Assembly (NCBI GenBank): GCA_015039465.1
Contig: MU130553.1
Span: 221,876 to 265,791, forward strand
Source of the DNA: Phlegmacium glaucopus
Taxonomy: Eukaryota > Basidiomycota > Agaricomycetes > Agaricales > Cortinariaceae
Direction of reading: 5' to 3'
Length of the DNA: 43,916 nucleotides
The first letter of the stretch is position 1. The number at the start of each line of letters is the position of its first letter. The notes under the pieces were generated by a model. The model ran no database searches and was not told the origin of the DNA. It was given only the letters and a program-made list of their open reading frames with translations. This document shows, piece after piece, positions 12,158 through 22,145 of the stretch. The position numbers and the translations under genes are program-made.

Positions 12158-13303
12158 ATGGAGCAATGTTCCACCACTCAAATTTGTGGCCCAAAACGAA
12201 AAGAAGATGATGAACTTGATCCTATTAAAATAACCAGGTCTTCCAACTTCTGGTTTGAAGACGGAAATATAGTCCTCCAAGCCGAACATACCCAATTTCG
12301 GATCCATCGTTCATTTCTATCCATGCATTCTCCGATATTTCGAGACATGTTTGCCTGTTCAAAACCTGAGAACGGACCAACGATCGACGGGTGTCCTCTC
12401 ATACACCTTCCCGAGACTTCAGAATGCCTTAATAACTTCGTCAAACTTCTCTACGACTCCATGAAGTGAGTGTTTATTTTCAATGGAAACATTTCTAAGT
12501 TCTAACTAGGATCCCATCTCTAGGACCTATAACCGAAGCGGACTTGTAAGCCTTAGCGTACTTAAAACCATGCTGCACTTTGGCAGGAAGTATGGGATAA
12601 GGAAGCTGCGACAGGAAGCGGTTTATTGTCTTACGTTAGAATTTCCGTCAACTCTCCAACGATGGTCTTGTCATACTTTCGGCAATGTCATCGATGGCGC
12701 CGATGATAACCCTTCGACCTTATTGTTTGAGATTCTTTACCTGGCTTACGAATACTCAATCCCGTTAATTGTTCCCGTACTTTATCTGCGTATATGTCTC
12801 TGTTATGATGCGGTAAGTAGGTACTATTTGGCAGCCCCATTTGAACTGACGTTTAATTATAGAAAGAAATCGCCGAGGCGTTTCAATCGATTGAAAAAAA
12901 ATCACCGCTAATTAACAAGTTGTTAATTAACTGCTTATTAGGTCGTGAAGACTTGCACAGATCGGTCTCCTCCCTGACTCTTGCCTCGTTGCATGGCGAT
13001 AAATCAAGCCCTGACGGATGTAAAACTACTCAGCAGTGCCGGGAGAAAAGATCTACGTTGACCACCCAAATATGGAATAACAACGTTCAGTTTTCTCTCC
13101 AGTTTGGAATGGATTCATGGAAGCCCTGGCAGGTCACTTACGGTGAAGGACTTTGTTCGACCTGTCTTGAATCTGCCAGAGTGGCCCACCGCAAGGCTCG
13201 AGTCACCAATTGGAAGCAGCTCAAGACGTATTTCCGACTTTGCGACTTAGAAGACAAGCCAGAGAGCGATTCTGATGACCCTGCCTCAGCTGGACGGGAC
13301 TAG
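12158..13303 (+). CDS. BTB/POZ domain protein, copy 1
   Basis: 345 residues from three exons: 12158-12465, 12524-12812, 12863-13303. The N-terminal BTB fold is clear: FWFEDGNIVLQ, then FRIHRSFLSMHSPIFRDMF, and a later helix LNNFVKLLYDS. This is the expanded Agaricomycete BTB family that typically has an acidic Ser/Asp-rich end, here ESDSDDPAS. The C-terminal part has cysteines (LCSTCLESARVAH, FRLCDLEDKPE). BTB proteins can act as CUL3 adaptors or dimerising regulators, but the role here is unknown. Intact, unlike its inverted copy at 30763-31984. Confidence 0.85.
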
Positions 13304-13427
13304 AAGAGTTAGTCGAATGGATATTCCAGTCATTTTTCGTTTCTTACCCAATACCTATCTAATTCAATGCTATTCCTTGCCCACTCTTGTACCATAATAT
13401 CTCGAAGGCTAGGTCTAGGAATCCCGC

Positions 13428-13769
13428 TCAAATCTTTTTGTAAGCTTGTAAGTTGAAGATGCGGATACAAATGATCCACAAGTCACAAAATCCTTCATTT
13501 AGCTCTGACCAAACATCAATGGCGAAAGTGATAGCATAGCTTTTATCTCCCAAACATAGATGTATTACGATCTTGGATTTCGCCTTTTGCACAGGCTTCA
13601 GGAGGATGCAATAATTCACGCCAGCGGCCAATGTCGTTCTGGGTACTGGTTCAAGAGGTTGTTCGGTCTCTATATTTAAAATAACGATCAAAGAAGAACC
13701 ACAATTCGCGGCCGAGGCGTTTGAGCAAGGGATTCCGTCTGTGAGTGATGGTTTGACATTGACGTGCAT
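13428..13769 (-). CDS. Hypothetical 113-aa protein
   Basis: Single open frame with ATG start, MHVNVKPSLTDG to LQAYKKI. I recognise no family. The central LKPVQKAKSKIVIHL--GDKSYAI block reappears in the inverted duplication at about 30390-30613, where the frame is broken and the start is missing. It lies 69 bp from the COQ1 stop on the same strand. It could be a real small gene or part of a longer spliced gene. Confidence 0.45.
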   Translation of the reverse strand: MHVNVKPSLTDGIPCSNASAANCGSSLIVILNIETEQPLEPVPRTTLAAGVNYCILLKPVQKAKSKIVIHLCLGDKSYAITFAIDVWSELNEGFCDLWIICIRIFNLQAYKKI

Positions 13770-13837
13770 CTTTCCGTGATGATGATGGAGTTGACACTGA
13801 TGAACGCTGAGCGTTTACTACTTACATATATACGCTC

Positions 13838-15324
13838 CTAAGACTTCCTCCCAATAACCCTCTCTGTTAATACCTCTAATGCAGTTCTAGCTTCACTCTC
13901 CGGGAGGTCTCGAAGCACTTTTTTGGCTTGATCAGCATACTCTTGTGCTAATGCTCTTGTACGTTGTACACCTGAGGAACGTAAAACGAGATCCCGTGCC
14001 TAGATGATGGTGAAAAAAAAAGGGTTGCATATATGCGTCAGAAATTTGACCTCCAAAACAGAAAGGAACATAAAAAACCTTTTCAACATCCCCTGGTTCT
14101 TTGAATTTCCTCTGTATCAATGTACCCATCTCTGGGTGTTCTTCCCAAGCGTAGAGTGCAGGACCGGTGGCGAGTCCTAAGCTTAGGTCTGCGCCACCTG
14201 GTTTACCGAGTGTGGCGGACGCGGATTCGTAGTCCAGGACGTCGTCAACGAGCTGTAGAGTGTTGGGGGAGAAAAAATGAACTCCTAAGAAAGACGACGG
14301 AAATAATAATAAAATATCAACAAACCTGGAACGCAATTCCCAAATTCCTCCCATATGCATAGGCAATCTCCTTCCATATCTCGCCCTCTTCACAGCCGCC
14401 TAGCACAACAGCAGAACGAGCACCTTTAGCCATGAGACTAGCTGTCTTGAGGTAGGTCTTTTGAAGGTATATGTTCCATGCCTCTCTGCTACCTGTGTCT
14501 ATCTTCCCGGTTGTACATGTCAATTTCTGGGCAACTTTATCATGAACGTTCTGGTTCGTAATATCATTCCCTCTTGCATCCATGCTAACTTCTTTCATCT
14601 GCAATATCTCACCCTCCACTAGATTAGAAATGACACTTGCTATCAGCTCGGTGACTTCTCCATCACCTAGTCGGGCCAGAGCAGCTGAAGCTCGTCCCAG
14701 AACAAAATTTCCGCCAAGCACCGAGAGCTTGTTGCCAAAAGCGGATGGAGCGGATGGAGCGCTACGTCGTAGGGCAGACGCGTCGATGACATCGTCGTGG
14801 AGAAGGGAGGCGGTGTGAAGTAGTTCAACAATTTGAGCTAAGCGAAGTTGAGTAGGTAAGAGGGCGTTGGTTAGATGTAGAGGTGAGGGGGATGGAGAGA
14901 GAGTAGGTGTAGTGGGATAAGTCGCGTCGTTTTCAGAGGTAGCCGCAGCAAATAATGGAGGGTTTGGTACAGGCACAGGCTGTCGATGAGGTACCGCGGA
15001 TTTTAACTTGAATATAGGATCAAAAAGCCTCGTCTCTTCTGGCATCTGGGGATTCCAGTCGTTCAACACGTCCGGTCTCGTGAGAGGTTGATTCAGCTCC
15101 TCTGCTCGCCCTCCCGCCCCATGACACTGAGATTCCCATAGTTTACGTGGCCAATTCGCGCCTAGCCCGTTGGTTGCCTGGGAAAGGAGGAGCACAATTA
15201 CGGGGCGAACTTGTTTGGAAGGGTGTAAAAAGTAGTATTTGGTGATCTCGGTGACAGCTGGGTGGCCTGAGCTGAGCATTGTAAGTAGGGATGTCCGCAG
15301 AGAGGTGAGCATTGGTGAAATCAT
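13838..15324 (-). CDS. coq1: Trans-polyprenyl diphosphate synthase (COQ1 type)
   Basis: Makes the all-trans polyprenyl chain of ubiquinone by condensing isopentenyl diphosphate units in mitochondria. Three exons (15324-14326, 14252-14079, 13999-13838) give 444 aa. Motifs: KQVRPVIVLL near residue 36; first aspartate-rich motif LLHDDVID near 175; GGNFVLGRA; second aspartate-rich motif LVDDVLD near 335; KPGGADL; C-terminal helix ending VIGRKS. It carries a long low-complexity insert before the first Asp motif (Pro/Ser-rich, about 110-160), as in many basidiomycete orthologues. From this ATG there is no evident mitochondrial presequence; an upstream exon may be missing. Confidence 0.9.
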
Positions 15325-15722
15325 GTTACTTATAATATGACCAACTTATGGTTACCGAACAGACTCTAAGATTACAGCCGTTTGCATAGAGGATGGCAGT
15401 CGGTCTTGGTAAAAAATTATGAGTTATTACACTAATTTCCTAATTGGACGGCCATCTATCTGGTATTAGTAATGGGCCCGGCAACTTTCAACTGACACAT
15501 TCGATAACTCTGTTTATTACTGGCTAAACCCTGGCTGCTTTTTCAAAGCGTTGGACAAGGGAAACTTCTGAAAACTGAATTCATATAATTGGTACACGAC
15601 AAAACACCTTCAAAACATATACGGCTCCTTTTTTTACTTCTTTTTTCCTAATTATGTTTGGCTTGAACTCTCTACTCTCCAATACACTGGGCAGATTACA
15701 GAGGTTGTGGAATCGTTGGACT
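15325..15722. other. Spacer between COQ1 and the cysteine-rich peptide gene
   Basis: Probable COQ1 promoter and possible unresolved first exon. No clear targeting-peptide exon was found. Confidence 0.4.
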
Positions 15723-15908
15723 TCAAATGCAGCACTTCTGGCCGTCGAGGCATCCAGTGTCCCAAAAAACGGAACGCCATCCGGGTGGGCAGTCCTGGAA
15801 CGTGCAGATAGTTCCACGATTGCCGCCCTCCGATTGGCATGAGATCTGGGCCGTAGTGCCAACAACGAGTGTGACAGCGACAAGAATAGCGGATTTGAAA
15901 AATTGCAT
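15723..15908 (-). CDS. Small secreted Cys-rich peptide, defensin-like, copy 1
   Basis: 61 residues. A hydrophobic signal peptide (about 1-21, ending GTTAQ) precedes a mature part with six cysteines spaced C-x10-C-x4-C-x12-C-x5-CC. The core CPPGWR-V-W is shared with the 61-aa peptide at 17279-17464. The order and the terminal CC pair resemble the beta-defensin scheme (C-x6-C-x4-C-x9-C-x6-CC). No known fungal family was assigned. Likely extracellular, possibly antimicrobial or an effector; this is inference from cysteine pattern only. Confidence 0.65.
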   Translation of the reverse strand: MQFFKSAILVAVTLVVGTTAQISCQSEGGNRGTICTFQDCPPGWRSVFWDTGCLDGQKCCI

Positions 15909-17130
15909 GGTTGTCTATGCAGAAGATAATTTCAAAATCTTTTCCATTACAAGGAGAGTGGATACTTCTTACTTTGGTTTGAATAAAACGGTGAGTTCTG
16001 TGTTGAAATTTAGCTTGTTCGGATTGAATCTGCAATGCATAGGAAGTGAAAGTGGTGAGTACCGCCGTCTATGTTAGAAGAGTCCATATCTCACAATGTA
16101 AAATTCAATGAGAGGATGAGAAAAGGTCGGTCGTTACCACTGGCCTTTTATACGGTGTTCTGGTGCACCCTTCGAAGAGAACTGATGGTACGAATCTGGG
16201 TTTTTCCTCATGACATCGCGCTCATCTGGTAATTATCAGATGATTATCGCCACAAGTCTCTTGGACATGAATTGAATGATCATTAACAAAGTGGGTCTTC
16301 TGAGTAGGGAGAAAAATCAGCAAAAAAGCCCCATCCCAAGGTTCCTTTCGCCAAGACTTGGGACCCGATTAAGCCTCGGCGCCTACATGAAGCCTGTCAT
16401 CCGATCAAACTATATTCGGACCTTGCGTCTACCTCAATTATCTAGGAAGGCAAAAAAAGATTCAAAATGAGACTGTCCATAGGCGACATCGTGAATTAGC
16501 TCGAGATTTTCTTGGCTAGACGCTGAAATAAAATATGGTTCTTCTCATTCAGAGATCCAGGCGTGTTACCATATATTACAATGCAACTTTCATTGAATCG
16601 AACCCAAGTAAAAAAAAGGAGCCCAGAATGGAATCAATAATGGAGTGTGCAAGGCGCATGCGCAGTGCCCAGACCATAATTCAAGCGGTTACTCAATTAG
16701 TAGTCGTACTGCTTCAATTCAATTCATCACATGATGTTAAGTAGCTTAGCTTCTCCAAAGAACGAGCCCTGCTGTGATTGATATGTATCATGGGTGGAGC
16801 GTAAGATGCACTAGTGTACGAAATTTGTTTCAAGTAGTTATCCAAAGGGGGAATCGATCATATTATTTGGACACCACGCAAGCGCAGCGAGGAGAAATTT
16901 GAATTAAGCCTTACTCCAGTCCATAATCATCCTTCCATGCCCAACGCATCCGAACAAAGGACGACGCCAAAATATATTGAGATTTTAAACGATGCATATC
17001 ATGGAGCATTTGATGCTACACTGGCAGTATACCCCCATTAAAGTGCCAGAGTGGCTTTTGAAGTCAAACACGAGGTCAAGTCGAAAGACGCAACTTAAAT
17101 TTATTTAATCTTCGACCCACATTGAAAGCA
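15909..17130. other. Spacer between the two divergent peptide genes
   Basis: 1.37 kb between the two ATGs, presumably with both promoters. Short ORFs (for example 16276, 16535) show no recognisable feature. Confidence 0.4.
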
Positions 17131-17137
17131 TATAAGT
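17131..17137 (+). promoter_or_regulatory. Possible TATA box of peptide gene copy 2
   Basis: TATAAGT, about 148 bp before the chosen ATG. Distance allows a TATA role with a long leader; weak evidence. Confidence 0.35.
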
Positions 17138-17278
17138 AGTTATGAGCACCATATACTTGGGCTGTATTTTCTTACGTTCAAAATCGACAAGGTCATCTGA
17201 AAATCAAGTAAGATAAAAATTTTTGTTACAAAAACCCTCTACTCCCTATTGTGTTCTAATATGTTTCAAATAGCGAAT

Positions 17279-17464
17279 ATGCAGTTCTTATCCTTCAAAT
17301 CCGTCGTTCTCATAGGCTGCGCGCTTGTTGCCAGCGCTAATGCCCTTACATGCGAAGACTACGGTGGCATTTGCACTTCCACCGAATGCCCCGCTGGTTG
17401 GCGCATGGTTTGGGTCGATGGTGCTTGTGAGCTCGACCTGAAATGCTGTATTCCGAGTCAGTGA
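17279..17464 (+). CDS. Small secreted Cys-rich peptide, defensin-like, copy 2
   Basis: 61 residues if started at the ATG aligned with copy 1 (MQFLSFKS); an ATG at 17261 is in frame but less likely. The signal peptide ends near ASANA. Cysteines are spaced C-x6-C-x4-C-x12-C-x5-CC, with shared CPAGWR-VW. The stop TGA lies inside CAGTGAGTA, a perfect splice donor context, so a longer alternative C-terminus through splicing is possible. Function inferred only from cysteine layout. Confidence 0.68.
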   Translation: MQFLSFKSVVLIGCALVASANALTCEDYGGICTSTECPAGWRMVWVDGACELDLKCCIPSQ

Positions 17465-17964
17465 GTATTTCTGTAATAATCATATTTGAGGACTCAGGCT
17501 GACGAGGCTTGAAGTACTTAACGATCGATGATCCGTAAATTTTGGTTGAAAAGCGTCCTTCGATCTACGTCTCTCCTCTGGAATCCATAGTTTTTTTGTC
17601 AAGTGAAGTATTGTACGAAGAATGTAAAAAGTCTGAGAAATCTGTCTTAGTTTCCAATTAACGATGTCACCCGACGCTAAGGCTGTATCACTCAACAATA
17701 ACGTATATTGCCACACCATGTTTGCACCAAGTTGAGAAGTTGGCTCTCACCTGTTGATTTCGTACAGAAAGTGATACGAAGTTCTCGATGTCCTCAGAAG
17801 TATCACAGACACGTAAATGTAACAGCCGCCGACTACTTTAGTAATGGTCAAAGTAGGCGATTTATGGACGATTGTTTGGACGATTATTTGATGTCTTTGC
17901 GTTACGACTTTCAGTGCTGGGATGCGACTCTATTATTTAGTAAAACTATTATCATAAAGCAGTT
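17465..17964. other. Spacer, no confident gene
   Basis: Downstream of the peptide gene. A 93-codon frame (17708-17989) shows no recognised motif, but it leads into the coding relic that follows and might hold its decayed upstream exons. Confidence 0.35.
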
Positions 17965-18289
17965 TTCCCCTGTAGCTGCGGTGCAATAGATGTGGAAATA
18001 GGCTACTTGGGCGAAAGAACGCGAGGTGTGCCTTCAGACCAGGGGTACCCCGACGACGAACTGTCACGAACAACACAGGATTTTTTTGACACGAACGCGT
18101 GGGCGGTGGGCCAAGCTTCGACTTTGATAGGGATGGGTGTGTACTAAAGTTGCTGGGTGCTTCGGATCTGGGGAGGCAGCCTAGTTTGATTTCTCCGAAT
18201 TTTGGGAGTGGAGGGTGGGTAAAAAGAACGAAGTGATGCAGGAAGGGCTCGACTTAGGATTTGGTCGTATGGACCTCTGATTACCAAGA
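17965..18289 (+). pseudogene. Unidentified coding relic with frame changes
   Basis: Strongly protein-like sequence without a start. One frame reads GAIDVEIGYLGERTRG, then YPDDELSRTTQDFFDTNAW and VGQASTLIGMGVY, and stops. One frame over it continues KLLGASDLGRQPSLISPNF. A third frame reads KKNEVMQEGLDLGFGRMDL and stops. Two frame changes in 200 bp without good splice sites suggest the decayed 3' end of a gene. I do not recognise the family. Confidence 0.45.
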
Positions 18290-18379
18290 ATTTCTTATGT
18301 AAGGAGTCCTCTCAACGTTCCTTGCTGTTACTTGAACCAAACTTGAACAAGGGGGTCTACCCAGCAACTACATATTATC

Positions 18380-19942
18380 ATGGAAATATCAGCTGAAATG
18401 GCACCCAATGTCAATCATCTACTCAACACAAACTCGACTCCCTCCCCAGAACAAAGAAATAATCTACAAAATTTTATCCTCCAACTCGATGAAGCCATCT
18501 TGAACACCGATGAACAAATCCTATCCATGCAAAATAAAATCCTAGTCATGCAAACTAGACGTGCTCAACTTATTCAACAACGAAGAGGCTATTCCAGTCT
18601 TTTGTCGCCAGTTCGTTGTTTGCCTATCGAAATTTTTGGCAAAATATTCGTCTATGCGACTCAAGACCACCCAAGGCATGTCTTGAAGCTCAGTGCCGTC
18701 TGCCAATTGTGGAGATATGCAGCACTGAGCACACCTGTGTTGTGGTCGACATTGGAGCTTGGCCATCATAAGAGCAAACGCAAAATGATCGATCACGTCA
18801 ACTCATGGATAGAGCGGGCCCACTCTTGCCCTTTATCATTGACTATTAAAAAGTGGAGGGATGTGGATCCTACCTACACCGTTCTTACCCTTATCGCCAA
18901 CCATCAGACGAAATCGATTACCCTCGACTCCGATGGTCATAAAGGCATCATAGCTATCCTCAAAGCACTCAAGTTATCAAACTTAGAGATGCTTGAGAGC
19001 CTTTCTCTAAATGTACGGTTTGACAACCGCAAATTAGCCCTTCCGAATATTCTGCAATTTGGGTATACACCAAAGCTAAAGACTCTGAGCTTGTTCATCA
19101 GACAACGTGTTGCAATCAATATACTACCATTTCCCTGGCAACAACTCACCAGCCTGACCATATCGTTCCGGGGTAGCCCCAACAGTATTTCCCTGGATAT
19201 CCTGCGGGCCTGTGTAAACCTAGAAGAATTTATCATGTCTGGACATGATGGATATGATGATGAATCAGGATCCAATAATTCGGTAACCTTGAACTACCTT
19301 CGAAAACTGCACATACGTTCTTTTCACAACACTTTTCTTCTTTCCCTCAAAACTCCTTCCATTCAGGAATTAGCTATCAAGGGGTTTCGGTTGAAATATT
19401 TCGAGGAGGATGACTTCTATGACTATATTACAATAAACGGCTTGACCCTGCTCAAACTTTCTATCGCCCCTTCTCAAAGTGGACTCATCAGAAGCATTCC
19501 ATCACTCCAATCTCTTGTGGAGCTCACACTCTATGATAACAATTATGATGATGATGATGATGAAGATGATGATGAGGCATCGATGATGTACAAGATTCTC
19601 AGTTCCCTCGTAGTCAACCCAGAAATGGACCCCTCCACCATACCTCTTCCACGATTAGAAAGGTTGGAGACCCTCTGCCAAGCAACTGAAGAAAATCAAA
19701 GAATGTTCATGGAGGTGATAAACTCGCGCTGGTGGTCTGACGAGGAGAATACGAGACAGAAACAAGGACAGCGGTCACTGTCTCGCATCAAATCTGCTGT
19801 TCTTATGAATGCACACACTGAATTGAACATGTTCTGTAGGGACGATGTGGATGTTTTGCGAGCACAGGGCATGAATATTGAATATCTTTTTCCCATCAAT
19901 GGGATGGATATGGATTATTTTTGGCCCGACCAGTTATTATGA
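18380..19942 (+). CDS. F-box domain protein
   Basis: 520 residues, single exon. Residues about 26-68 form a predicted coiled coil (LQNFILQLDEAILNTDEQIL). This is followed by an F-box-like motif at 81-125 (LPIEIFGKIFVYA, then LSAVCQLWRYAALSTPVLW). The rest has irregular leucine-rich strand/helix repeats. An acidic run (YDDDDDEDDDE, residues about 390-400) is encoded by a GAT microsatellite. Predicted substrate receptor of an SCF ubiquitin ligase, from one of the large expanded F-box families of mushrooms. Substrate unknown. Confidence 0.85.
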   Translation: MEISAEMAPNVNHLLNTNSTPSPEQRNNLQNFILQLDEAILNTDEQILSMQNKILVMQTRRAQLIQQRRGYSSLLSPVRCLPIEIFGKIFVYATQDHPRHVLKLSAVCQLWRYAALSTPVLWSTLELGHHKSKRKMIDHVNSWIERAHSCPLSLTIKKWRDVDPTYTVLTLIANHQTKSITLDSDGHKGIIAILKALKLSNLEMLESLSLNVRFDNRKLALPNILQFGYTPKLKTLSLFIRQRVAINILPFPWQQLTSLTISFRGSPNSISLDILRACVNLEEFIMSGHDGYDDESGSNNSVTLNYLRKLHIRSFHNTFLLSLKTPSIQELAIKGFRLKYFEEDDFYDYITINGLTLLKLSIAPSQSGLIRSIPSLQSLVELTLYDNNYDDDDDEDDDEASMMYKILSSLVVNPEMDPSTIPLPRLERLETLCQATEENQRMFMEVINSRWWSDEENTRQKQGQRSLSRIKSAVLMNAHTELNMFCRDDVDVLRAQGMNIEYLFPINGMDMDYFWPDQLL

Positions 19943-20458
19943 TGAATAGTGTCAGTCTCGTCGCTATCGGTTTTGATATCCTGCTTTGGAATCGGTCTCC
20001 AGCTCGACGCGAAATGGGCAACGTCCATCCGAGTCGTCGGACGAGTTATTGCTGGCTTTGGAGTCGTTCGTATATAACGCCATTCAGAAAAGTTTATACC
20101 ACTTTGTTCCCATAACACTTCAATTATAATAATAGGGTTTTGTCTTCTGTCTTGTCCCCTGTACCAATCAGAGGTGCTGAACGATCAACAACATTGAGAT
20201 ATCATATATCTGATTTATTTATTTTTTCATTGATTCCAAGTCGATACACGAACTTATCGTTGGACTTTACTAAATGGCAAGTCAGTTTACTCTTTCTGTC
20301 AGTATCGTTTCTCACATACTATCTATCATTCACCGAATCATACCTATCTCGATAGCTACAAAATTTGTTGTCAATTGGTCATAGAGTGCTTAGTACACCG
20401 ATTCGACTTTCGTTAATGATACTGTGTGAGAAGGGCACTACTTCCTGGACACTAGTTC
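19943..20458. other. Convergent spacer between F-box and PEBP genes
   Basis: 3' UTRs expected from both sides. No gene seen. Confidence 0.45.
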
Positions 20459-21155
20459 CTAAGCAGAAGATGGGTCCGGTCCCACTCGCATGAATGTTCC
20501 GCCGATTGGTTCACCGAGGCCGGCCCCACTAGCAAACTCGCTGATATTGAAAAGAGGGACGGGAGTGGCTGGAGTGACAAGCGTCTGGTCGTTAAAGTTG
20601 CTGGGCTGCTTAAACAAAAGAAAAATATATCTAGAAAACATGCAAGACGTAAGGGGGAAACCAATTTAAGCTTATGGTAAAGTTGGACCGTACCGATGCG
20701 GATCAGAGCCAGCTGGAGGGGTAGGCTGTATAAAATCAGAAATTGCGGGAGTCGAATTCCTTAAACAGAAAGGAAAGTCCTGGAAGAAATTTCCACCCAG
20801 GAAATGACGGATTTGCGCAGAGGTAGGGTTCTGAGGAGTTGGCGCATCTGGATCGACAATAGCTACAACGAAGGGTCCAGGTCCTGCATGTCCGACGATA
20901 CGAAAGATGGGAGGACCGGTGGTCGCTAAAGCCAGCAAATTGGTTCGTGGAAACGTCATTAAGAAGGTAGAGACTGTACCATTTCTTGCAAGCTGTCTGC
21001 CAGCCTTATGTGTAAGGGAGAAATTACCAATGAAAGTGAAACGTGAGACGGACATTGGCACTATCAAAGGCCTTTTTTACGGTCGCCAAACTTGTATCCT
21101 GAGCAAACGCAAGAGTTGTGAGGCCGAGAACTACAGTCAGAGGAGAGAAAAGCAT
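20459..21155 (-). CDS. Secreted phosphatidylethanolamine-binding protein (PEBP)
   Basis: PEBP/TFS1-like fold, presumably extracellular. The signal peptide MLFSPLTVVLGLTTLAFAQ starts at 21155. The conserved core is unmistakable: ARN then TTGPPIFRI, VVAIVDPDAPTPQNPT, QIRHFLGGNF, and the C-terminus NISEFAS-AGLGEPIGGTFM. Supported exon pieces: about 20925-20694 and 20630-20459 (joined through H-R-Y), and AGRQLARN ending in a GTACAG donor. The join from FDSAN to AGRQ is problematic: only a 49-nt intron with a weak GTCCGT donor keeps the frame, and it drops residues normally found there. Either a rare intron or a frameshift. Confidence 0.8.
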
Positions 21156-21866
21156 GTGTGTAGCTGTTTGGTATCGGTGAAGGATCGGAATAAGTTTATT
21201 TGATGTCTTTCCTCTCCTTAAGTATAAACGCACGGCAAATAGTTTACCGTGGCCGTTGCACCATCACGAAAGAACCTGAAAGAACGCGTCACCGCCAATG
21301 CAGTAACCAACCGCAGATTGAGGAGGCCGCACCCCGCCGGCAACCGTGGCCCGAATATAGTATTAGTGAAGAATCTGGTCCGATTCGGGCGAGACGAGAT
21401 TTCAGAAATGATATAAAAAATTCCGAGAAAGGGGCCCGCCCGCGCCGTCCATAAAGAGAGGTGAGGAAAGGGAGGGAAAGGGCTGCCGAGATGGCACATG
21501 TAGAACTCACGGACGGGGGCGCGGGCAATGAGGATGGAGAGTCTTGGAGACGCCTTTGTGAAACGGATCGGTTTTGGAAGCGTGGAGGACAAGGCCGATA
21601 TAAGTCAGGAGCATCGATGCCAGGGATGAATTCAATGGCAGCGCGAGTAAGGTCACTGTATTCAGTGTCGGCGGTCTCATATTCACAGGCATCACTGTCA
21701 ATGAAGCCTTGAATGAGGTGTTTCTTGTACTGATCTGAGTAATAAGATAGGCAATAGTGCCGACATTTGTGACTCAATCACTGGCTCTACCAGACGTTCG
21801 AGTTGTGATGGGAACTCCCGTTGAGTGCACAACAGATGACGAATCAAGGGTGTTGAGAGTTAAATT
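21156..21866. other. Spacer, no confident gene
   Basis: PEBP upstream region. Overlapping ORFs on both strands (21218-21777) contradict each other and show no family features. Confidence 0.35.
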
Positions 21867-22145
21867 TTATTTAAGAAAAGGGATATGCAGACCGAAAAAG
21901 GTGATTCCAAGAAAAACTTGTTGCATTTTTTGATTTGGGTGGCGTCCACGGACACGTGAAGTCTGCAGGAGTGCTTTATCCGACTCGCACTCGCTTTTTA
22001 GACTGTGCATCATTTTGGCAGCGCCAATTTTTCCTCGGCGAGGCCGACCTCGACGAGACGGTGTTGCAACGACTGCTGCCGTCAGCGAACCTGGCGGCGA
22101 GTCGACATCAATACAGATCAAGGGCGATCGTTCTTGAGATGCCAT
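21867..22145 (-). CDS. Hypothetical protein with AT-hook-like motif
   Basis: 92-codon frame beginning MASQERSPLICIDVDSPPG. It contains RRGRPRRGK, an AT-hook-like minor-groove DNA-binding core (GRP flanked by basics). Base composition is coding-like at the start and AT-rich at the end, so the true gene may splice out before the stop. Could be a fragment of a larger DNA-binding or transposon protein. Confidence 0.3.
   Translation of the reverse strand: MASQERSPLICIDVDSPPGSLTAAVVATPSRRGRPRRGKIGAAKMMHSLKSECESDKALLQTSRVRGRHPNQKMQQVFLGITFFGLHIPFLK

Larger units (their letters stand above)
9540..13660. repeat. Left arm of a ~4-kb inverted segmental duplication
   Basis: Carries beta-trefoil copy B, BTB copy 1 and part of the 13428-13769 gene. 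The inverted partner is about 30390-34360. Matching was seen over repeat ends, the non-coding upstream block, both genes and the last few hundred bases of the third gene. Copy B has an extra ~68 bp near 10090-10155 relative to the partner. Confidence 0.8.

Noticed and set aside
21218..21777. Overlapping ORFs on both strands upstream of the PEBP gene
   Set aside because: Mutually incompatible, with Arg/Pro/Ser-rich composition from local GC content, and no family signature.
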